A stretch of DNA of 64,000 nt from Epilithonimonas zeae. Lineage in GTDB: Bacteria; Bacteroidota; Bacteroidia; Flavobacteriales; Weeksellaceae. Numbering within the stretch: the first letter of the stretch is position 1; each line of letters starts with the position of its first letter. Made by a program: the position numbers and the translations under genes. The notes under the pieces are model-generated. The model was given only the letters and a program-made list of their open reading frames with translations. It searched no databases and had not been told where the DNA came from. The stretch is from positions 62,001 to 126,000 of the forward strand of contig NZ_CP075338.1 in NCBI RefSeq assembly GCF_023278365.1, in the 5' to 3' direction. Positions 10,116 to 19,020 of this stretch are shown piece by piece.

Positions 10116-12647
10116 ATGAAGACGATTTTTAACTATTTTTCTCTTTTGATAACATTGGTTTTTACAACGATTGTAAAAGCCGCCGACCCTTTTATTTCTT
10201 TTACTAAAACGGAAAACTCGGTTGTGTTGAAAGAGCACAATTCAGGTTTGATGCTGTTTTCAGATAGCGATTCGGATAAAGGAATTCTTCGTGCGGTTGC
10301 GAATCTTCAATCTGATTTTCAAAAAGTAACAGGTGTTCAGCCTACTCTTATTTCCCAAAATTCCGGGGCGGGCGGAATGCTCATCATTATTGGCGAAGCT
10401 GGGAAAAGCAAAACCATTGATGCGTTGATTAAAGCTAAAAAAATTGACGGAAATTCAATCAAAGGAAAGAATGAAAAATATATCATTCAAAATATCAGCA
10501 ATCCGTTTCCCGGCGTTTCCGAAGCGATTGTAATTGCAGGAAGCGACAAACGCGGAACGATTTACGGAATTTACGAAATGTCCCAGCAAATCGGGGTTTC
10601 ACCTTGGTATTATTGGGCGGATGTTCCGGTTGAGAAAAAAGAAAATATCTATTTTAAAAAAGGAATTTACACAGACGGAGAACCTGCAGTAGAATATCGC
10701 GGAATTTTCCTGAATGATGAAGAACCTTCGCTCGGAGGATGGGCAAGAGCGACTTTTGGAGGAATCAATTCTAAATTTTACGAAAAAGTTTTTGAACTGA
10801 TTCTTCGTATGAAAGGCAACTACATCTGGCCTGCAATGTGGGGAAAAGCTTTCTACGACGATGATACTTTGAACGGGCCTCTAGCCAACGAAATGGGAAT
10901 CATTATGGGAACTTCTCACCACGAACCAATGGCTCAGGCGCAAACCGACTGGCACAGATACATCAAGAAGAATAATTTACCGAATGTCTGGGATTATTCC
11001 AAAAATGAGAAGGTTTTGCAGGAATTCTGGAAATCAGGGCTTGAAAGAAGCAAAAACTGGGAAAAATTAGTTACAGTCGGAATGCGTGGCGACGGCGACG
11101 AAGCGATGGGAGAGGGAACCAATATTTCCTTACTTGAAAAAATTGTAAAAGACCAGCGCAAAATTATTGCTGACGTAACAGGTAAAAAACCGGAAAAAAC
11201 GCCTCAGGTCTGGGCTTTGTACAAAGAAGTTCAGGATTATTACGACAAAGGAATGCGGGTTCCGGACGATGTCATTTTATTGTTTTGTGATGACAACTGG
11301 GGAAATGTGAGAAAACTTCCGGATCTTTCAAAACCTTTACATAAAGGTGGTTACGGGATGTATTACCACTTCGATTATGTGGGCGGACCGAGAAACTCAA
11401 AATGGATTAATATCAGTCCGATTCAGAGAGTTTGGGAACAGATGAATCTTTCCTACGAACATAAAGTGGATAAGGTTTGGGTTGTCAATGTCGGGGATTT
11501 GAAACCGATGGAATTCCCAATCAGCTTTTTCCTGGAAATGGCTTGGAATCCGAAACAATTCAATTCAAAAAATCTTTTGAAATACACTGAAAAATGGTCG
11601 GCACAGCAATTTGGAGAAAAGCACGCCAAAGAAATTGCAGGAATGATTAATCTTTATACCAAATACAACCGCCGTGTAACACCAGAAACATTGGACTGGA
11701 AAACTTACAGCCTTCGAAATTATAATGAATTTGAAACGGTTTTAAATGATTATCGAGCGTTGGCATTAGAAGCTTTACGTTTAAAAGAAAAAATTCCGGC
11801 AGAATATCAGGATGCTTATTTTCAGCTGGTTTTATATCCGATTGACGCTTGCAGCAATCTGTATGAAATGTACTACGCGGTGGCAAAAAACAAAGAATTG
11901 GCAGCTAAAAAAGATGTTGAAGCTAATGTCTATGCCGATAAAATCAAAGAATGTTTTGACAGAAATGCTTATCTCGACAATCAGTACAACAACGTTATTG
12001 CCGGCGGAAAATGGCAGCATATGATGGACCAGATGAGAATAGGATACAAAGCCTGGTTTGACGGAAAAGAAAATATAATGCCCGAAGTTACTCGTGTTTC
12101 TGAGTCTGAAGTTCCGAAAGAAAAAGTGTTTCAGGAGAAAAACGGTTATGTTTCCATAGAAGCTGAAAATTTTGCAAGAAATAATAATTCAAACCGAATC
12201 CATTGGGAAGTGATTCCTGATTTCGGGAAAACTAAATCCGCTGTGACGACTTTTCCGCAAAATGCTTATCCGAAAGCTGATGAAAATCTTTATCTGGAGT
12301 ACGACGTAAATTTTGAATCAAAAGGCGAATTTGATGTCCAGTTGTTATTAGCTCCGACTTTGAATTTCAATCATAATAAAGGATTGCGTTATGAGATTTC
12401 CTTTGATGGCGGAACTCCGCAGGTTGTCAATTTCAATGGTCACTACAAAGGTGAATTGGGAAGATGGCAATCCGAGCATATCATCAGGTCTTCAACGAAA
12501 CATCAGATTTCCCAACCCGGAAAACATACGTTGCGATTCCGTGTTCTGGAGCCAGGAATCGTGTTGGAAAAAATATTGATCAATACAGGAGGTTTACAGC
12601 CTTCTTATCTGGGGGCACCCGAAAGTGAGATTTCAGCAGGAAAATAA
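10116..12647 (+). CDS. GH115 alpha-glucuronidase
   Basis: ATG 10116 gives a signal peptide (MKTIFNYFSLLITLVFTTIVKAA) and an 843-residue product, the normal size for GH115. The N-terminal alpha/beta domain (~30-190) precedes the GH115 barrel with EYRGIFLNDEEPSLGGWA, MKGNYIWPAMWGKAF and GTSHHEPM. The C-terminal GH115 beta-domain starts near YVSIEAENFAR. GH115 enzymes release (4-O-methyl-)glucuronic acid from internal and terminal xylose residues of glucuronoxylan. This complements the GH67 enzyme further on, which needs a terminal residue. A dispersed repeat precedes the gene and a terminator follows it. Confidence 0.94.
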   Translation: MKTIFNYFSLLITLVFTTIVKAADPFISFTKTENSVVLKEHNSGLMLFSDSDSDKGILRAVANLQSDFQKVTGVQPTLISQNSGAGGMLIIIGEAGKSKTIDALIKAKKIDGNSIKGKNEKYIIQNISNPFPGVSEAIVIAGSDKRGTIYGIYEMSQQIGVSPWYYWADVPVEKKENIYFKKGIYTDGEPAVEYRGIFLNDEEPSLGGWARATFGGINSKFYEKVFELILRMKGNYIWPAMWGKAFYDDDTLNGPLANEMGIIMGTSHHEPMAQAQTDWHRYIKKNNLPNVWDYSKNEKVLQEFWKSGLERSKNWEKLVTVGMRGDGDEAMGEGTNISLLEKIVKDQRKIIADVTGKKPEKTPQVWALYKEVQDYYDKGMRVPDDVILLFCDDNWGNVRKLPDLSKPLHKGGYGMYYHFDYVGGPRNSKWINISPIQRVWEQMNLSYEHKVDKVWVVNVGDLKPMEFPISFFLEMAWNPKQFNSKNLLKYTEKWSAQQFGEKHAKEIAGMINLYTKYNRRVTPETLDWKTYSLRNYNEFETVLNDYRALALEALRLKEKIPAEYQDAYFQLVLYPIDACSNLYEMYYAVAKNKELAAKKDVEANVYADKIKECFDRNAYLDNQYNNVIAGGKWQHMMDQMRIGYKAWFDGKENIMPEVTRVSESEVPKEKVFQEKNGYVSIEAENFARNNNSNRIHWEVIPDFGKTKSAVTTFPQNAYPKADENLYLEYDVNFESKGEFDVQLLLAPTLNFNHNKGLRYEISFDGGTPQVVNFNGHYKGELGRWQSEHIIRSSTKHQISQPGKHTLRFRVLEPGIVLEKILINTGGLQPSYLGAPESEISAGK

Positions 12648-12682
12648 TTATTCTTCATTTTTAAAATTTAAAATCAAAAAAA

Positions 12683-12714
12683 CACTCAACGAATTGTCTT
12701 TGAGTGGTTTTTCG
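12683..12714 (+). terminator. Rho-independent terminator after GH115
   Basis: The arms CACTCAA (12683-12689) and TTGAGTG (12700-12706) are followed by a short T-rich run, 36 bp after the GH115 stop codon. It closes the first glycosidase cluster. Confidence 0.7.
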
Positions 12715-13322
12715 ATTTTATATTCGTTATGATTTTAATTTTTGAAGACTATTTCGGGGAATTTGAAATTGATTTTCGGATTAAATTTAGATTTAAATCA
12801 ATTAAAAATGATATGATTTGTATACTTTAATAATAAATATTGTTTCTTTTTTAATGTATTTATATAAATGCTTATCATAATGTGAGATTACATGGTGATT
12901 ATGCTTTAAAATTTTCATTTTTAGAATATGCTTTTAAATCTATATTTCAACGTTACATAATCATTAACATAATGATAACATAATCATAATTAATTCAAAT
13001 TTAAATTATTCTGTTAGATAATAATTTCTAAAAATATTGTGAATTATAGAAGCTCTAGTATTGTTTTATTGTGTTATTTATTATATTAGTGTTGAAATAA
13101 CACTTAATTATTTTAATTAATATATGGAAGCAAAAAATTTACTTTTCCGATAATCCGAGATAGGATTAAACAAAACTAAAAATCAGTTCGAAATTTCTTT
13201 TTAACTGTTTTACGAAAATTTTTCATTCTATACAAAGATGCTATCCAAAACGGCATCCGGTCATTCTTATGCCTTATCTGAAAAAATAAAAATTTAAAAA
13301 CTATTGTAAAAATCTTTAAGCT
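12715..13322. other. Long AT-rich control region before GH30
   Basis: This 600-bp gap has no plausible gene. It contains a cluster of CATAAT/ATTATG elements at 12872-12989, including three head-to-tail units of about 12 bp at 12955-12989, and the AraR-type palindrome at 13085-13107. No strong TAnnTTTG box is seen. TATATGGA at 13121 keeps roughly the spacing used at the other operators but is a poor match. Confidence 0.6.
13085..13107. promoter_or_regulatory. AraR-type operator upstream of GH30
   Basis: The half-sites ATTAGTGT and ACACTTAA are separated by 7 bp. The right half is identical to the perfect palindrome at 43213-43235, and the inner part AGTGTT-N5-AACACT is exactly symmetric. It lies 216 bp before the GH30 start codon. 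Confidence 0.7.
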
Positions 13323-16046
13323 ATGAAAAAAACTATTTTAAAATCACTTGGCCAACTTGCCTTTATCGCGATGGTATTCCTAAGTTTTCTGGCAAATGCT
13401 CAAACACCGAAAGTCCGAATAGACAATACGCCACGGCAAAAAATTACTGGTTATGGTGGTTTCGTATGCAGTCCGCAGTTTGCCTATGATCATATGACGC
13501 CTGCAGAAATCGAAAAAATGTGGGGAACAAATAGTGAAGCCGGATACAATATTATGCGACTTTATATTCCCACAACCAGAGAGAATTGGAACTTGGCTCT
13601 CGCCACTGCACAAAAAGCAAAATCTCTAGGTCTGATTATTTTTGCAAGTCCGTGGTCGCCACCTGCAGAATGGAAAACCAACGGAAATGATGCTGGAACA
13701 TACAATGGTGTAGAAGGTTTTCTCAAACCTGAGCATTACGGAGATTTTGCAAATTACCTGAATGACTTTGTTATTTATCTAAGAAATAATGGTGTTGAGC
13801 TGGAAGGTATCTCTCTGCAAAATGAGCCAGATTATATAGTAGAATATACAGGATGCACTTGGACAACTACTCAAATGACCAATTTTCTGAAGAATTATTC
13901 AGATATTATTAGTTGTAAGATTATTGCGCCGGAAACTGTGGGATTGTCAAACAACTTTGCTAATGCACTTCTTGCCACAGATGTATTGCCGAAGTTTGAA
14001 ATCTACGCTGGACATCAATATGGAGGAATAGGTTCTGCATATAAAGGTTTCCTTAATACAAATAAAGAAATCTGGATGACAGAGTTTCTGATCAATTGGA
14101 ATTCCAATGGCGGCACAAGGAATTTTTCTTGGAACACAGATGCATTTGACTTTGCAAAAAGCATCAATGATGTTATTGTAGGCGGTGGAAATGCCTGGAT
14201 CCATTATGCTACAAAAAGATATTACGGAATGATGGGAGATGGGCTCTACGGAACGGTAGCTGGCGAAATCACCAAGCGAGGTCATATTCTCTCTCATTAT
14301 GCAAAATATACAACGGGTTACAAAAGATTGGATGCTATCTGGAGCGACCAAGGCGCAATGCAGGGTTCTGCTTTCATCAATGATTCTGGAGATAAAGTGA
14401 CATTGATGATTTTAAACTCATCGGCTAATGCCTATACACTGAAGGTGGATTTGCCTTTCTACACGACTTCAGCACAAAAAATTATGACCAATGAAACTTC
14501 TAATATGGTTTCCTCTAATCAGACTTTTACAGAAACCTTCCGTCCTACTATTCAGGTCAATCCTTCAAGTGTTATCACTTTTGTTTTTGATAAAAGTAAT
14601 ATCAGAGAAGTTTCCAATATGACGGGTCAGGATGTTAATTACTCTAAAATTGAAAGTCAATCTGTTACCAATCCTGCGTTCGGAACAACGTATCAACTAA
14701 GTGGTAAAACGGCAACTTTGTATAATTCTACACCGCTTATCAGCTCCAATATGACAGATGCTAATGGATATATAGCTTTAGATGACCGCTACAATAAATT
14801 GGTTTTTCACGTCAATAGTTATACAACGAGCAATCTTGCAACTTCATCTAATACAACTTTATATTATGTTGACAATGCAGGCGTTGTGAAATCTTATAAT
14901 TATGGAACAGTTAACTTGCCATCGTCTGGCTCGTCCAATTTCGATTTGACGTTTGATATCTCCAGGGCAGTTCTTACAACCGGCTGCAAAGGAATTATTG
15001 GACTTAGAAATGGTAATTTCAGTTCTGTATTGACATTCAATTTTGGCGATGTCTATTTTGCAATTTCAAATGAAAAAGCAATGAAGTTTGCCGGCGTTTA
15101 TTCAGATGGAGATAGCAATCTGATGGATGTTTATGAAAATACATATTACACGTCATTGGATTTTACCAGTGTAACAGGGATCAATACTTCAGCTAACTGG
15201 AAAAGTAAAATGGCTAATGCCAATAGTATATTTTATGTTAGTAGTGGAGCTGGATTCCGCAAAGATTCTAAAGCAAACAATGCAAATGTAGTTTCAGGAA
15301 CTGTTGCTGCATCATTGGAATTATCCGATCAGGGCGGTGACTTTAATGCACCTTTCGCTTTCACTGCGACAGCCGCATCGTATACAAAAACATTGAATGG
15401 ATATGCCGTGATTGTATTACCATTTGAAGCTAATGTTCCGGTTGGTGTACAGGCTTACAATATGCTGCCTTTGTCATCAAAAGTTTTATGCACCAGTGTT
15501 CCGAATGGAAAAATTCCTGCTAATACACCAGTGTTGATTAATGGAAACGGAACGTTTACTTTCACAGGATCAGGATCTGTTTCTACACCAAAAGCGATTG
15601 TTTCTAATCAGTTCAATGCAGACTATAGCACGGTAAAAGCTTACACAGGAGGATATGTTCTCAAAACAGTTGGGGGAGTTACAGGATTCTATAAAATAAG
15701 CAGTGGAAGCGAGACTGTTCCGGCGTTTAGCGCTTATATTTCGGAAGAAAATGCTTATTCTGCTTCACTTCTGCCATTGGAGTTTGAAACACTTGCGGCT
15801 CAGGATATATCTGATTCCAAATTGCAGCTTTATCCAAATCCTGCTAAAAACGAGATTTTTGTTAATTGGAAATCGTCCGATGCAGCTTATTCGATTATTG
15901 ATGCTAAAGGAAGCCTAATCTCACATCAATCGAAACTTGTCAGTGGTAAAAATAGAATTGATATTTCTAAACTTACTTCCGGAGTATATTTTATTGAAAT
16001 ATACGAAGCAGGGAAAAGCATCAGAACGAAATTTATTAAACAATAA
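13323..16046 (+). CDS. GH30 family xylanase-like enzyme with T9SS sorting domain
   Basis: The 907-residue protein has a signal peptide ending near NAQT and a GH30 barrel plus side beta-domain at ~28-440. Glu168 in SLQNEPDY is the expected acid/base and Glu254 in WMTEFLI the nucleophile. Similarity to glucuronoxylan-type GH30 xylanases is suggested by the context. Residues ~440-825 are a long beta-rich region I cannot assign firmly; its second part (VIVLPFEANVPVGVQAY... ANTPVLI) resembles a repeat domain of Bacteroidetes surface proteins. The last ~75 residues (LQLYPNPAKNEIFV to TKFIKQ) are a type A T9SS sorting domain, so the enzyme should be secreted or surface-attached. The gene is monocistronic, between an AraR-type operator and a terminator. 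Confidence 0.88.
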   Translation: MKKTILKSLGQLAFIAMVFLSFLANAQTPKVRIDNTPRQKITGYGGFVCSPQFAYDHMTPAEIEKMWGTNSEAGYNIMRLYIPTTRENWNLALATAQKAKSLGLIIFASPWSPPAEWKTNGNDAGTYNGVEGFLKPEHYGDFANYLNDFVIYLRNNGVELEGISLQNEPDYIVEYTGCTWTTTQMTNFLKNYSDIISCKIIAPETVGLSNNFANALLATDVLPKFEIYAGHQYGGIGSAYKGFLNTNKEIWMTEFLINWNSNGGTRNFSWNTDAFDFAKSINDVIVGGGNAWIHYATKRYYGMMGDGLYGTVAGEITKRGHILSHYAKYTTGYKRLDAIWSDQGAMQGSAFINDSGDKVTLMILNSSANAYTLKVDLPFYTTSAQKIMTNETSNMVSSNQTFTETFRPTIQVNPSSVITFVFDKSNIREVSNMTGQDVNYSKIESQSVTNPAFGTTYQLSGKTATLYNSTPLISSNMTDANGYIALDDRYNKLVFHVNSYTTSNLATSSNTTLYYVDNAGVVKSYNYGTVNLPSSGSSNFDLTFDISRAVLTTGCKGIIGLRNGNFSSVLTFNFGDVYFAISNEKAMKFAGVYSDGDSNLMDVYENTYYTSLDFTSVTGINTSANWKSKMANANSIFYVSSGAGFRKDSKANNANVVSGTVAASLELSDQGGDFNAPFAFTATAASYTKTLNGYAVIVLPFEANVPVGVQAYNMLPLSSKVLCTSVPNGKIPANTPVLINGNGTFTFTGSGSVSTPKAIVSNQFNADYSTVKAYTGGYVLKTVGGVTGFYKISSGSETVPAFSAYISEENAYSASLLPLEFETLAAQDISDSKLQLYPNPAKNEIFVNWKSSDAAYSIIDAKGSLISHQSKLVSGKNRIDISKLTSGVYFIEIYEAGKSIRTKFIKQ

Positions 16047-16070
16047 TTATCATTCAAATCAAATTTTATT

Positions 16071-16102
16071 AAAAGTCACCCTTTTATTATGGTGACTTTT
16101 TT
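16071..16102 (+). terminator. Rho-independent terminator after GH30
   Basis: A perfect 10-bp stem, AAAAGTCACC (16071-16080) with GGTGACTTTT (16091-16100), runs into T residues 25 bp after the GH30 stop. Confidence 0.9.
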
Positions 16103-16181
16103 AATTAATATAAGCTAAAAACCTATTTTTTCGAATAAAAATATAGGTCAGTAGCCAAGCTGTAATTATTATTATCTTAAA

Positions 16182-16204
16182 TTAAGTGTTGTTTATACAT
16201 TTAT
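16182..16204. promoter_or_regulatory. AraR-type operator upstream of GH3-GH51
   Basis: Half-sites TTAAGTGT and ACATTTAT are separated by 7 bp. Both halves are identical to those of the site before araB (21038-21060). The operator ends 15 bp before the TATATTTG box. Confidence 0.75.
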
Positions 16205-16218
16205 TAAAAATAGAATCT

Positions 16219-16226
16219 TATATTTG
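16219..16226 (+). promoter_or_regulatory. TAnnTTTG promoter element for GH3-GH51
   Basis: TATATTTG matches the Bacteroidetes -7 consensus TAnnTTTG and lies 61 bp before the GH3 start codon. No good -33 TTG is present at normal spacing; the right half of the operator occupies that position. Confidence 0.7.
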
Positions 16227-16287
16227 TTAATAATCAAATATCGAATGTCAGTCTTTGAAATCGATCTGATATTTTAAATCAATTATA

Positions 16288-18915
16288 ATGAAAAGAATCC
16301 TGTTTTCCTTATCCATTTTCATTTGCGCAATCTCATCCGCACAGAATTTCAAATATCCGTTCCAGAACCCCAAACTTCCAGTCGAGCAGAGAATTGAAAA
16401 TCTTCTCGGATTATTAACAGTTGATGAAAAAATCGGAATGATGATGGATAATTCGAAAGCCGTTCCGAGATTGGATATTCCCGGTTACGGCTGGTGGAAC
16501 GAGGCGCTTCACGGCGTTGCAAGAGCAGGAACAGCCACGGTTTTTCCTCAAGCCATCGGAATGGCAGCAACCTGGGACGTTCCGGAACATCTCAAAACTT
16601 TTGAAATGATTTCCGATGAAGCCAGAGCAAAATACAATAGATCTTTTGATGAATCTCAAAAAACCGGACGTTACGAAGGACTTACATTCTGGACGCCGAA
16701 CATCAATATTTTCCGTGATCCTAGATGGGGAAGAGGTCAGGAAACCTATGGTGAGGATCCTTATTTGACTTCTGTTTTAGGTGTTGCAGCCGTAAAAGGT
16801 TTGCAGGGAAATGACCCGAAATATTTTAAAACGCACGCCTGCGCCAAACATTTCGCCGTTCACAGCGGTCCGGAATGGAATCGTCATTCCTACAACGCTG
16901 AAGTTTCCAAAAGAGATTTGTATGAAACCTACCTTCCGGCTTTTAAAGCATTGGTTTTGGAAGGAAATGTAAGGGAAGTGATGTGTGCTTACAATGCTTT
17001 TGACGGTCAACCGTGTTGCGCCAACAATACTTTATTGACAGAAATTCTTCGCGGAAAATGGAACTACGACGGAATGGTCGTTTCCGATTGCTGGGCTTTG
17101 GCAGATTTCTATCAGAAACAGTACCACGGAACACATCCTGACGAAAAAACTACTGCCGCAGACGCCCTGAAACATTCTACAGATTTAGAGTGTGGTGACA
17201 CGTATAATAATTTAAATAAATCTCTCGCAAGCGGATTAATTACCGAAAAAGACCTCGATATTTCGATGCGAAGAATTCTGAAAGGTTGGTTTGAATTGGG
17301 AATGCTCGATCCGAAATCTTCCGTTCACTGGAACTCCATTCCATATTCTGTTGTGGATTCTGAAGAGCATAAAAAGCAGGCTTTAAAAATGGCTCAGAAA
17401 TCTATTGTTCTGATGAAAAACGAGAAGAACGTTTTGCCTTTAAATAAAAACATCAAAAAAATTGCTGTCGTTGGTCCAAATGCGGATGACGGACTGATGC
17501 AGCTGGGAAATTATAACGGAACACCTTCTTCCATCGTAACGATTTTGGACGGTATCAAAACCAAATTTCCAAACGCAGAAATCATTTATGAAAAAGGAAC
17601 TGAAGTCGCCGATCCGTCATCCAGAACTTCGCTTTACCAAAACTTTTTAAGCCAGAAAAATGGTGAAAAAGGAATGAAAGTAGCGTTTTTCAACAATAAT
17701 GAATTCAAAGGAACTCCCGCTAATGTTTCTGTAAATAAAAGCGGAATCAATTACAACAGTTTTGGCGGAACTCAGCTCGCCCCGAATGTCGGAAGAGAAA
17801 ATACATCGGCTATTATTTCCGGCGTTTTCAAAAGCCCTTACACGGGCGATGTGATTCTTTCGCCATCAACTTCCGATGTTTACACACTTTTTGTTGACGG
17901 TAAAGAAATCGCGACCAGAAAAGGTCCAGACGCAAGACATCCTTCAGAATTTCCTGTGAAAATGGAGAAAGGAAAAGAATATCTGATAGAATTACGTCAC
18001 ACCCAAAAAGGAAAATATGTAAGCATCACATTTGACGTGTACAGAAAAGATCCTGTTAATTTCGCTGCGGTTAGGGAAAAAGTGAAAGATGCGGACGTTA
18101 TTGTCTTCGCAGGCGGACTTTCTCCAAGTCTGGAAGGCGAAGAAATGATGGTGAATGCAGAAGGTTTCAAAGATGGCGATAAAACGTCTATCGACCTTCC
18201 GAAAGTTCAGCGTGAATTGCTGGCTGAACTAAGAAAAACAGGAAAACCTGTCGTTTTTGTCCTTTGTACGGGAAGTTCATTGGGTTTAGCGCAAGATGAA
18301 AAAAATTATGATGCGTTGATTAGCGCTTGGTACGGTGGACAATCCGGCGGAACTGCCGTTGCAGACGTTTTGGCGGGAGATTACAATCCATCAGGAAGAT
18401 TACCGATTACATTCTATAAAAATCTGGAACAGCTGGACAATAATTTATCTAAAACCAGCAAACACCAGGGTTTTGAAAACTACGATATGGTCGGAAGAAC
18501 CTACCGTTATATGACGGAAAAGCCATTATACGCTTTCGGTCACGGGTTGAGTTATTCAAAATTTGTTTACGGAAATGCTAAGCTGGCCAAAAGCACCATT
18601 AATTCTAATGAAAACTTGACGATTACAGTTCCTGTTACCAATAATTCGGAAAGAGACGGTGAAGAAGTGATTGAAGTTTATGTGAAAAGAAATAATGATC
18701 CTGCGGCACCAGTAAAGACTTTGAGAGCTTTTGAAAGGGTTTTAATTAAATCTAAGGAAACAAAAAATATTCAATTAACGATTTCTAAAGATTCATTTAC
18801 ATTTTATGATGAAAAAGTAGATGATTTGGCTCCGAAAGCAGGAGATTACACGATTTTCTACGGCGGAACTTCCGATGAATCAGGTTTGAAAAGTCTTCAA
18901 TTACAGGTTAAATAA
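16288..18915 (+). CDS. GH3 beta-xylosidase-type glycosidase with PA14 insert
   Basis: The 875-residue product has a signal peptide ending near SSAQ. The GH3 N-terminal barrel (~30-345) contains the nucleophile Asp267 in MVVSDCWAL. The C-terminal alpha/beta domain starts near KSIVLMKNEKNVLPL and is interrupted at ~455-590 by a PA14-like insert. A fibronectin III-like end follows (EVIEVYVK...GDYTIFYGG). PA14-containing GH3 enzymes of this type in Bacteroidetes are usually beta-xylosidases or beta-glucosidases; the neighbouring GH51 favours xylosidase or arabinosidase activity. It is the first gene of an operon controlled by an AraR-type operator. Confidence 0.92.
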   Translation: MKRILFSLSIFICAISSAQNFKYPFQNPKLPVEQRIENLLGLLTVDEKIGMMMDNSKAVPRLDIPGYGWWNEALHGVARAGTATVFPQAIGMAATWDVPEHLKTFEMISDEARAKYNRSFDESQKTGRYEGLTFWTPNINIFRDPRWGRGQETYGEDPYLTSVLGVAAVKGLQGNDPKYFKTHACAKHFAVHSGPEWNRHSYNAEVSKRDLYETYLPAFKALVLEGNVREVMCAYNAFDGQPCCANNTLLTEILRGKWNYDGMVVSDCWALADFYQKQYHGTHPDEKTTAADALKHSTDLECGDTYNNLNKSLASGLITEKDLDISMRRILKGWFELGMLDPKSSVHWNSIPYSVVDSEEHKKQALKMAQKSIVLMKNEKNVLPLNKNIKKIAVVGPNADDGLMQLGNYNGTPSSIVTILDGIKTKFPNAEIIYEKGTEVADPSSRTSLYQNFLSQKNGEKGMKVAFFNNNEFKGTPANVSVNKSGINYNSFGGTQLAPNVGRENTSAIISGVFKSPYTGDVILSPSTSDVYTLFVDGKEIATRKGPDARHPSEFPVKMEKGKEYLIELRHTQKGKYVSITFDVYRKDPVNFAAVREKVKDADVIVFAGGLSPSLEGEEMMVNAEGFKDGDKTSIDLPKVQRELLAELRKTGKPVVFVLCTGSSLGLAQDEKNYDALISAWYGGQSGGTAVADVLAGDYNPSGRLPITFYKNLEQLDNNLSKTSKHQGFENYDMVGRTYRYMTEKPLYAFGHGLSYSKFVYGNAKLAKSTINSNENLTITVPVTNNSERDGEEVIEVYVKRNNDPAAPVKTLRAFERVLIKSKETKNIQLTISKDSFTFYDEKVDDLAPKAGDYTIFYGGTSDESGLKSLQLQVK

Positions 18916-18956
18916 TTTCTGAAACTTAATTTAATCAAAACCTTTTAAGCTTAGAA

Positions 18957-18991
18957 TAAATCTGCAAAATCAAGATAATCTGCGAGAGTCT
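18957..18991 (+). repeat. AATCTGCGAG-type dispersed element before GH51
   Basis: The segment has AAATCTGC and AATCTGCGAGA words, also found in the larger hairpin at 39947-40018. Both copies lie just before a glycosidase start codon. Confidence 0.55.
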
Positions 18992-19020
18992 AAATGTATT
19001 CGTCTACAAAATACCAATCA

